A stretch of 64,000 nucleotides of DNA from Hypericum androsaemum (Eukaryota; Streptophyta; Magnoliopsida; Malpighiales; Hypericaceae): positions 19,237,619 through 19,301,618 of the forward strand of contig OZ023182.1 in the NCBI GenBank assembly GCA_963995505.1, given 5' to 3'. The notes beneath the pieces are model-generated. The model did not search any database. It was not told where the DNA came from and saw nothing but the letters and a program-made list of their open reading frames with translations. The translations under genes were made by a program, and so were the position numbers. Within the stretch, counting starts at the first letter, position 1, and the number at the start of each line of letters is the position of its first letter. Positions 56,133-64,000 of the stretch are shown piece by piece.

Positions 56133-58045
56133 TCACTTAAAAATGACCTTTGCCGCAGCTGATGTGCGTCGAAACCGGTTCACTTTTTTCAGAATCTGCA
56201 GCCGTCCATGAGGTGTCGCACGCTGGAGGATTGCAATAAGCATTTTCTTGAGTTTAGGTGATTTTAACAAGAGAAGTTTGACAAAGTCCATTCCTGGGTC
56301 ATGATTTGCAATTCCGGAAAATGTTACACGCTTAAGTTTCTTGCACGAAAGGTGATTAACTTCCAAGCTTCTGAAGGGATTGTCCATCCCAAGCTGATTG
56401 CTATGCCGGTCCATCTACAAAGAAAGTATATAGCAAATAAAAAACTTGAATCTGATGCTTTAAAACATTTATCTCCGGTATATAGCAATGAATCAACCTT
56501 TACGGAGCAGAAAAAAACCAATTAAAAGATTCGTGAATACTCAATGCAAAAAGAAAAAGATTCTTAGGATAGAATATAAGCGACCGCAATGACTACTTTG
56601 TTCAGGTTCGGTGAGCTACCAATCAACCCAAGTAAAGATGTGACTTCGTCCATGTTCCAGAGGCAAATGTGGTTTGCTTCAAGATATTTGACTCGTGGTA
56701 ACCTCTTCTTCGAACGTCTTCCATATGTACCAGACATATTACGAACCTCAAGGGTCTTGCACCAAGTACAAGAAGTATGTTCAGCTTAAAAGTCTGATAC
56801 CAAATGAGATGTAAAGCAAAAGTAAGAGCAATGCTACTATTTTACCTGTAGGAAATAGTAATCCACTTTTAAGGACTCTAAAGCTGGTAGAGCATTGCAA
56901 AATTCTTTCAGAGATGACTTCTCCACTCCTTCACAATTAGAATATCTTTCACCACTTTTAGAAGATCTGGAGTCAATATATTCAATGGACTTGAGTAGAG
57001 GCGCAGATATGAAACGAAAGCCTGACCCAACGCCATTAAAGTGGAAGCGCTTTAGGTTTGAAGAGTTAATCTTGATGATGGAAGACTCTATGAAATTGCA
57101 GTCGGCGATCTCCAATTCTTCAAGTAGTGGACACTCGGAGATGAGATTTTCAAACACGCTGTTAGTAAGTTCCATGTGACCCAGCTCAAGGCTATTGAGG
57201 TTTTTGAACCCTCCAAAGTTACAAGGAGGTTTGATGGTACAATGAACTAAATTCAAACACCTTAGCTCAAGACATGAATAAAAATGTGAAGGCAGTATGT
57301 AATTAGAAGAATTGTCGCTTTTTCCTCTTTGAAAAATGTGAACGTCTAATTTCTGAACACTCTTTTGAGATAGGAAATTAAACAGGAGATCAATCTCAGA
57401 GCTTCTTTTGGGACAAGTTATTGAAAGTTTGAATCCAACGATAGGCCCCGAGTGAAGCATCAAAATGGCATAAATAGCAGTGATTAAATTTCGGTGACCG
57501 GCTTTCTTCGATTTAGAGGCAAATGAACAATCAAAGTTTAGTTCAGATATACTGGACCATGCATGCTTCCATTTCCTTGACAAGACAACAGTCCTAGCTG
57601 CATCTGCAATTGGCAACCTGATGAGGATGTTATCGATGATACCATCGGGTAGATGACTGATCCTATCCACTCCGGGGCAAACACGAAGTTTAGAACCCTG
57701 CAAAGAAATTTACTGATCAAAACCAAAACAAAGTGGTCTGGAGACACTATATTATAAAATCCCTAGTCAACAAATCCGGCCTGGTGGTTATCCTATTCAT
57801 GGCGACAATCCTGCTAGCCTAGTCCATTGGAGCACGCAGATGAAATTGAAACAAATATCGTTTAAGACGCATCTGATAAGACGACGGTTGAGCTCCGGTA
57901 GGTCTTCATAAGGTCATAAAAGCAATAGTTCCTCTTTGAAGCAACATAACATAGATATCATCAAGCATACAGATTCGTGAGACAAGAATAACAGTAAACT
58001 GAATGGAAGGTGAAAAATAGAGAAGGCGACCTTGGACTTGTCCAT
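56133..58045 (-). CDS. F-box/LRR/FBD protein J (type I), intact
   Basis: Exons: start exon 58045-58031 (MDKSK, inferred), 1 at 57697-56846, 2 at 56755-56585, 3 at 56414-56133, about 439 residues, all phase 0. Intron 0 is only about 330 nt, half the length in its relatives. The exon 3 acceptor is TAG, and the exon 2 donor reads GCG|GTCGCT, weaker than the usual GAG|GTCAGT. The F-box is DRISHLPDGIIDNILIRLP ... LSRKWKHAW. The repeats contain FENLISECPLLEELEI and IIKINSSNLKRFHF. The FBD tail starts MDRHSNQLGMDNPFRSLEVN and ends RFRRTSAAAKVIFK. It is predicted to be an SCF adaptor. No coding lesion is visible, though the splice sites are the weakest of the intact set. Confidence 0.82.
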
Positions 58046-58260
58046 TGAAGATCCTTCGCCACTTGCTCACCAATAGTCTACTTGGCTTGAGAGAGAGAGA
58101 GTAGAGTAGATAGAGATTGGTTAATTAGGGTTAGAGAGAACGAGACACTGAGTTTTGGGACAAAAGCGGTAGGTCAAGGAGCATATATAGCTTGCTTGGC
58201 AAGTTAACAAGAGTTGGGGTTTTTTTTTCACAGGGAACAAGAGTTGGGTTATTTCGGGAC
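58046..58260 (-). promoter_or_regulatory. Core promoter and leader of gene J
   Basis: CAAGCTATATATGCTCCTTG on the minus strand (TATA at 58183-58190), then ACCTACCGCTTTTGTCCC, GA-rich leader and the start codon at 58045. This is the type II-style promoter motif on a type I gene; unit 0 has the same arrangement. Confidence 0.65.
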
Positions 58261-59268
58261 AAGTACTCCATAAATGTTATAAATTTTCAATTAAAATTTA
58301 ATAACTCTTGTATCTTAATAATTAAATATTAGTTTAAAAAATTTGAGCATTAAAATCTCGGTCACAACTTCCGCATAAAGTGATATTTTTTAATTAATAA
58401 ATATTTTTTACATATTTTATGAATTCGATAAATCTTTTAAGATATTAATTTGTGCTATGCTCATTTTACATCAATATTCATATTCTGAAGTTCTAAAATA
58501 TTGTTGTGATTGTCGTATTATAACAAAATTATCTCAATTAAGTATAGTACTTGATGAGTGACATCGATATAGACATCATAATTTTTTGTCGACTTGAATA
58601 AAGAAAAAAATAAATTTTTGGTGTATAAATATTAGTGACCAGAAACTAAATTCTAGTCATTTCAAAGTTAAAACAATGAAAATTTCTTTTATTATGTGAT
58701 AATGATTTTTTTTTTCACACCCCAGTAAAATACCTAAGAAGAGTTCTTTTATACCCTGAACTCACAATATCAAAAAAGAAACTTGGAGAATTCCTCTTCT
58801 TCTCCCCCTCCAATATGCTTACAACATAAACACACCAGATGAAACAGAGGCATTTTCTCTGTCGTTACAGGGTATCCACATTCCATTCTCTACTGGTCCA
58901 AGAATGGGTTGCAGATTTAATCATAAGCTAGGACAAGTTATAGAACGAGACCATTGATGGATGTGGCTGGTAAAGGGGAGAATCCAAGGATGAAAAAAAA
59001 AAGAGGCAATTAACAGATCTATAGAAACAAAACAGTTTCGAACACATTGACGTCGAGAGCTGAAACCAAACTGATCTCTACATGTTTGCAGTGCCAGAGA
59101 AAGGTTGCCCAAGCAGCAACAAAGACAATATTTTAACAACAGAAACTAATAGATAATTTGACAATTTCAAGCATTCAGCATTAACAGTAAAATACATTCC
59201 GAAATGCAGCAACAGTACCCTAAACCGTGATGATTAGGTCATAAACCAAAATGATTCACTATTCTCAA
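58261..59268. other. Spacer between J and K
   Basis: No gene. 58300-58730 is unique AT-rich sequence. 58740-59000 is a shortened 3' module (ATGAAACAGAGGC at 58839, no TATATAGAG box). 59000-59268 is the 3' flank of K. Confidence 0.5.
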
Positions 59269-61458
59269 TCAAAACAAAACGATCTCATCCAGTGCAGCTG
59301 ACGCGCGTTGAAACCCGTTCACTTTTGTCTGAATCTTCAGCAATTCATCATGTGTCACAGGTCGGTGGGCTAGAATAAGCATTACCCTGAGTTTTGGTGA
59401 TTTTGACAAGAGAAGTTTGATAAAGTCCATTCCCGAGTCATGATCTACAATTCCAAAAAATGTTACAAACTGAAGTTTCTTGCACGAAAACAAATCAAGG
59501 TGATTAGCTTCCAAGCTTCTTAAGGGATTCTCCATCCCATCCACGTTGTGAGGCGAGGCCATCTGCAAAGAAAGTATACAGAACAAAAGAACTTGAATCT
59601 GATGCGTTAAGACATTAGCTCCAGTATATAACGATCAATCAACCTTTCTGGAGCAGTAAAAAAACAATTATTAGATTCGCACATAATTATAGCAAGAGGA
59701 ACAGGGTTCTTAGGATAGAATATAACCTACCTCAATGTGTAATCTGTTCAGATTAGGTGAGTTACCAATCAACCCAAGTAAAGATGTGACTTCTACCATG
59801 TTCCAGAGGCGGATGCATTTTGCTTTAAGACATTTGAGTCGGGGTAACCACTTCGAACATCCTCCATATGTACTAGACATATTGCGAACCTCAAGGGTCT
59901 TGCACCAAGTACAACAAGTATGCTCAGCTTAAATTCTGATGCCAAATGAGATGTACAGAAAAAGTAAGGGCAATGCTGCTACTTTACCTGTAGGAAGCGG
60001 CAATCCACTAGCAAGGACTCCAAAGCCGGCAGCACATTGCAAAATTCTTTCAGACATGACTTCTCTACTCCTTCATAATTGGAATATTTTTTACTAATAC
60101 ATTTCAAGGACTTGAGTAGAGGCGCGGATATGAAACGAAAGCCTGACCCAATGCCATTAAAGTCAAAGAGCTTTAGGTTCGAAGAATTGATCTTGATGAT
60201 GGAAGACTCGATGAAATTGCAGTGTGCAATCTTCAATTCTTCAAGTAGTGGACACCCGGAGATGAAATTTTCAAACATGTTGTTATTAAGTTCCAAATAC
60301 TCCAGCAGAAGGCTATTGAGGTTTCGGAACCCTCCAAAGTTACAAGGAGAGTTGATGGTACAATTAGCTATTTTTAAACACCTTAGTGAAAGACATGAAT
60401 AAAAATGTAAAGGTAGTATGTAGCCAGCTGACATGTTCAAATAACCTTTTCCTCTTTCACTAATGCAAACTTCTAATTCTTGAACACCCTTCCTAGATAG
60501 GAAATGAAACACGCGACCAATCTCAAAGATTTTAGTCGGACAAATTATTGAAAGTTTGAATCCAACAATAGGTCCCAAGTGAAGCATTAGAATGCCATAA
60601 ATAACCGTGATTAATTTCGAGTGAGTCTTCGTCTTAGAGGAAAAGTCAGAATCAAATTTCAGTATAGATATACTGATCCATGCATGATTCCATTTCCTTG
60701 ACAAGACAGCAGTCCTAGCCGCATCTGCAATTGGCATTTTGATGAGGATGTTATCGATGATACCATCAGGTAGTTGACTAATCCTATCCACTCCAGGGCA
60801 ACAAAGACGTTTAGGACCCTGCAAAGAAAAGAAATTTACAATGAGTTTACCAAGCCAAAATAGAATAACTGTCTCAAAAAAATATAGAACAACCAAGAAG
60901 TACACTCCACAAAAGAGAACTTATTCCACGTTTGGTAGCAGGCAATGTAAGAGTTAGCTAATCTGACACCAACTCCGAACTGTTAGTTACCCAAAACGCA
61001 ACACAGCCTCTGTTTTTTTTTTTAATTTGAATGGTGAGTCATTGTGAGAGGAATCATAACCATTCTAACATTTGGTAGAAGAGCATGTGAATGGAGCCTT
61101 AAGACAGAACGAAACGAACCCATTCGAGCTGCATTCCGCAGCAGGCAGGCAAGCAAGATTACAATCTACAGATCCCTACCTAGTCAACAGAGCCAGCCTA
61201 GTGGTTAATCCTATTCATGGCGACAGTTCTGCTAGCCTAGTCCATTCGAGCACGCAGATGAAACTGGAACAAACAAACAACGGCATCCGACAAGATAACT
61301 GTTGAGCTCCGGACAACTTCACAGGGTCTTAAAAGCAGTAGTTCCTCTTTGAAGCAACATAACACAGACATCATCAAGCGTACAGAATCATAGAGACAGG
61401 AATAACAGAGAAGCTGTACGGAAGGGGAACAAAGAAATGCGACCTTGGACTCGCCCAT
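59269..61458 (-). CDS. F-box/LRR/FBD protein K (type I), intact
   Basis: Exons: start exon 61458-61444 (MGESK, inferred), 1 at 60818-59988, 2 at 59898-59731, 3 at 59562-59269, about 435 residues, all phase 0. The F-box is [19 protein letters not shown] ... LSRKWNHAW. The repeats contain YSCLSLRCLKIANCTINSPC, FENFISGCPLLEELKI and IIKINSSNLKLFDF. The FBD tail is MASPHNVDGMENPLRSLEAN ... GMDFIKLLLSKSPKLRVM. It is the closest relative of pseudogene A (shared HxxKLITVIYGILMLHLGPI and DxxLKIQTKVNGFQ). The open frame continues 29 codons upstream of exon 1 into intron 0, encoding a hydrophobic stretch, which I regard as chance. It is predicted to be an SCF adaptor. Confidence 0.85.
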
Positions 61459-61668
61459 TGAAGATCGATCCTTCGCCTCTTGCTCACAAACAGTTTAATT
61501 GGCTTCAGCGAGAGAGAGCAGAGGGAGATTGGTTACCTAGGGCTCGAGGACGAAGAAACTAGGCAAAATAGAGCAAGAGAACTTGATATTTCGTCCTAGT
61601 TCAGCTTACATTGACGAAAATGCCCTTAAACTACAGGCTGAACCTCCGGTCAGATGGTTAATTTAAAC
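61459..61668 (-). promoter_or_regulatory. 5' region of gene K
   Basis: Leader and GA-rich promoter (AGCGAGAGAGAGCAGAGGGA). No TATATATG box, as in A and I. The conserved outer block ends near 61655 with TGAACCTCCGGTCAGATGG. Confidence 0.5.
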
Positions 61669-62290
61669 CATAGTTTTAAAAAACGCTAAGCGGCCCGTTT
61701 GAACCTCCTGTCCGACCACAAATCGTTCATTAAACCGACCCGTTTTCAGGGGTAAAACGGGATGCGGTCGAACCGTCCAATTTCCGGTCCGACCGAACCG
61801 GAACTTTGGTATCAAGGCGCAAAAGTGGAACAAAATAGACCCAAAAATGGCCTTTTTCCTTCTCAATTGGCAAATTCTGGACTTTCCTCACCAAATTAAC
61901 AAAACCCTAAAATTTTCCCCAAATTAACAACATCACAACTTCCTCCAACACCCAATTGACGATTCTCAGCCTCTGACCGTAAAAAATTAAAGAGAAGAAA
62001 ACAGAGGAGAAGTTTTAGCTCAGAGCTGCATAGAGGCAAAACTTATGAAGCTTCAAGAAAATCGTTGCAAAGATGGGTGTAGCGAAAGGAGAAGACTTGG
62101 AGGGAATAAAAGATTAGCCTTCTTTGGGGTTAGTTTTGTTGGTTACAGAGAAGAAGAAAGGAAGAAATGGGTTTCAGATGTAGTTGAAGAGAGAAAGATG
62201 AGGGGAAGAGAGAGACTTGAAAAGCGTGATGCATGAGAGGAGGAGAGTGATTTTGTTGATGTTAAAGAGGAGAGAGAATGTAATTAACAT
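61669..62290. other. Probable transposon sequence right of the array
   Basis: TTTAAACCATAGTTTTAAAA, GGTCGAACCGTCCAATTTCC and GGTCCGACCGAACCGG are typical subterminal text of non-autonomous hAT-like elements, and the array homology stops here. A 63-codon frame at 62045-62236 has no recognisable motif and basic low complexity; I do not call it a gene. Confidence 0.45.
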
Positions 62291-62495
62291 AGTTTTGGGA
62301 AAACTCACATTTAGTACTATGCATGTAGTTTCAGATTTTCAGAAATAAGGCCATTTGATTTTAAAATGAGAATTTTATACCTGTAGTTTACACACTTTTT
62401 CTAAGGCAGGTCCAAGATATCTGGCTGACCAATTAGGTGTAAAACGGTATCGCTTTTTAGCCTACGTGGGAGACATGTGGCAAGTCAGTGGGTTA
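62291..62495. mobile_element. MULE-like terminal region (left arm)
   Basis: GGGAAAACTCACATTTAGTA, ATACCTGTAGTTTACACAC and CCTACGTGGGAGACATGTGG follow the same style as the other MULE ends in this window (price-of-entry words such as TAGTACC, GTACGTGGC). The element is split at 62495 by a hAT and resumes at 63478; its right end is beyond the window. Confidence 0.45.
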
Positions 62496-63236
62496 TAGGG
62501 GTGAGGAATCATCGGGGTATCGGGTTTTTGCCAAAAATTGACGCAGACCCCGATGGAAACAATTCTCTACAATTGACACCGATGCTTGCTCAACTTCCAC
62601 TCCTACCGACGGTGTCTCGGGCTTGCGGTGTTATCATCGGTCGGTCGGTGCAGCGGTGTGACACCGAGGGGAAGATGGAGGACGAGAGGACGGAGACGGA
62701 GGATGAGGGGAAGACTGGAAGATGGAGGACGAGAGGTGGATGGAACCTGGAGGATGAGAGGGAGAGTGTTGCATGTCTATTTCACAGGCGAATTTGGCAA
62801 AAGATACACCCAAATCGATTTCTTGGTCGAGATCCAAAAGAATCAAAAAGGAAAAAACCTAACTTGTTCTCCTCCACGTCGGAAGTCACATCTAGGTTTA
62901 ATTGATCCCAGATTTAATTGAAACCAACAGATTGAAACCTACCGTATCGAAAGTTTGAAACCAATAGATTTAATTGATCCAAACGATTTTAAGGTTTTAA
63001 CTTTTAACTGGGGCGAAAGTGGGAGACGGAGAACGGAAGGGAGAGTGGGAGACGGAGGACAAGAGGACGAGAGGGAGAACTGGAGACGGAGGACAAGAGG
63101 ATGGAGATGGAGGACGAGAAGGAGAGTGGGAGACGGAGTGGACGATGTGTTCTCGGGGGGGGGGGGGAGAGAAGAGGAGAAGAGAATGAGGAGAGGGAGA
63201 GTGGGAGACGGATTGAGAAGTGGGTACTTATTTATA

Positions 63237-63296
<60 letters not shown>

Positions 63297-63469
63297 CATC
63301 GGTGAATCGGTTTTGCGGGTTGGTTAAAAACCAACACCGCAGTTAGACCGAAGATTTCGGTTTCATTTAAATATCAACCCACGACACCGTTCGGTGTTTC
63401 GGTGTTCGGTGCTTCGGTGCTACGGTGTGGTCGGGTTATCGGGTTTTGTCGGGTTCACGCTCAGCCCTA
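62496..63469. mobile_element. Non-autonomous hAT with perfect 8-bp target duplication
   Basis: GTGGGTTA at 62488-62495 and 63470-63477. Inverted ends TAGGGGTGAG and (reverse right) TAGGGCTGAG. Subterminal text at 63300-63460 (GGTGTTTCGGTGTTCGGTGC, ACGGTGTGGTCGGG) is the same family style as the 5706 hAT. The interior has repeated GGAGACGGAGGACGAGAGG words, a 13-G run and a long TA run. 974 bp, no transposase. Confidence 0.92.
63155..63294. repeat. Simple repeats: G13 run and (TA)n
   Basis: Thirteen consecutive G at 63155-63167, then GA-rich text, then about 56 bp of TA dinucleotides at 63238-63293. Both lie inside the hAT and are likely to vary in length or be misassembled. Confidence 0.9.
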
Positions 63470-63477
63470 GTGGGTTA

Positions 63478-64000
63478 AGTTGCTGATGACATGTAGTTCG
63501 GTAAATTATCTAAATAATCCCAACATTTTAAATACTTTTTCAAAAACCCCAAACTTCATCTTCAACCTCATCCTCATCCTCATCCTCATCCTCCTTTCAA
63601 TAAAAAACCTAGAAATCATTGGGCTACGACCATCTAAACCCAACACAAGACTACGACCATTGGGACTTGAATTTAAAACCCAATAAATGAGAATTAAAAC
63701 TCCAAGTCGTCCCTTACCCTTCTCCCTTCAATTCCAAAGAATTAAAGAATTGAATTTTTGTAAAGCCTTCCCGACCACATCCTCCTCCTTTTCCTAGCCC
63801 TCCTCCTCTTCACTAGTCGTAAGCTCGTATACCTCCGAGAAACCGTCTCCATTCCCAGCTTTAACTCTCCTCCTCCTCGTCATCGTCCTCTGTTCCCCAC
63901 GGGCATGTCGTCCTCGTCCACGTCATCGTTCTCAAACCTCTCCTCCACCGCCCCTGCGGCCCGACTCGAAGTCGAAGGAGCGGCAATCTCTACGCAATCA
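63478..64000 (+). other. Right continuation of the MULE-like element with a possible gene start
   Basis: 63563-63590 is a CCTCAT hexanucleotide repeat. From 63906 an ATG opens a frame running to the end of the window: MSSSSTSSFSNLSSTAPAAR then LEVEGAAIS. It is serine-rich and G+C-rich, like the start of a plant nuclear gene or captured exon. It is too short to identify; if the element is a Pack-MULE this would be cargo. Confidence 0.35.

Noticed and set aside
60819..60905. Hydrophobic N-terminal extension of the gene K frame, which could be read as a signal peptide
   Set aside because: It lies in intron 0, before the conserved TTTGCAG acceptor, and is absent from other type I units.
62045..62236. 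63-codon frame right of the array
   Set aside because: Basic low-complexity composition, no motif, no conserved neighbour; chance cannot be excluded.
62634..62905. Several overlapping frames in the 62496 hAT
   Set aside because: They come from GGAGGACGAGAGG-type repeats inside a non-autonomous element.

Overview
The window is nuclear DNA of a flowering plant, probably a eudicot; I cannot name the species. It is AT-rich and intron-bearing. It carries Ty1/copia, LINE, hAT and Mutator-like (MULE) sequence, and its host genes are of the plant-specific F-box/LRR/FBD type. I see no tRNA, rRNA, CRISPR or bacterial features.

The backbone is a tandem array of F-box/FBD genes, all on the minus strand, from about 2.2 kb to 61.6 kb. 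I label the units left to right: 0 (only its 5' end is in the window), A, B, C, D, E, F, G, H, a 'ghost', I, J, K. Intact genes share one structure: an inferred 15-nt start exon (M-x-x-S-K), exon 1 of about 830-850 nt (F-box plus leucine-rich repeats), exon 2 of about 156-171 nt and exon 3 of about 280-300 nt (FBD tail), giving about 427-440 residues. Six look intact (D, G, H, I, J, K). Five are broken (A, B, C, E, F). The ghost keeps only its last codons fused to its first intron. Two subfamilies are interleaved: type I (A, B, C, E, ghost, I, J, K; exon 1 starts after TTTGCAG and has LSRKWKHGW-like text) and type II (D, F, G, H; exon 1 starts after ATTTCAG and has LSSKWKxxWNNIS). Type is also reflected in promoter and 3' flank sequence. 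The products are predicted substrate adaptors of SCF ubiquitin ligases, so the locus looks like a rapidly turning-over recognition repertoire.

The spacers hold mobile elements, several with readable target-site duplications (TSDs). At 1-1895 is the 3' end of a copia element inserted in intron 0 of unit 0. At 5706-8568 is a hAT element whose 3' end is fused by a deletion to the tail of gene B. At 16939-18298 and about 36994-38882 are two related elements carrying a GATATTGGTTTT minisatellite. At 25983-26793, 34248-36309, 39193-41246 and 41300-42585 are MULEs with long terminal inverted repeats, some nested or apparently carrying captured sequence. At 39472-40189 and 62496-63469 are non-autonomous hATs with 8-bp TSDs. 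At 50980-53700 is a nearly complete hAT with perfect TSDs but a broken transposase. There are also two LINE fragments, a small MITE family, a probable solo LTR and a Helitron-like terminus.

Region by region: 1-2.3 kb copia end and unit 0 promoter; 2.6-4.1 pseudogene A; 5.7-8.6 hAT; 8.5-10.1 pseudogene B; 12.6-12.9 fragment C; 14.2-16.1 gene D; 16.7-18.3 LINE relic split by a MULE; 19.6-21.2 pseudogene E; 22.7-23.4 hAT-like element; 23.8-25.8 pseudogene F; 26-31 kb transposon-rich; 31.2-32.9 gene G; 33-43.7 kb transposon-rich; 44.6-46.5 gene H; 47.2-47.7 ghost; 48.4-50.7 gene I; 51-53.7 hAT; 56.1-58.0 gene J; 59.3-61.5 gene K; 61.6-64 kb transposons and the start of an unidentified reading frame.
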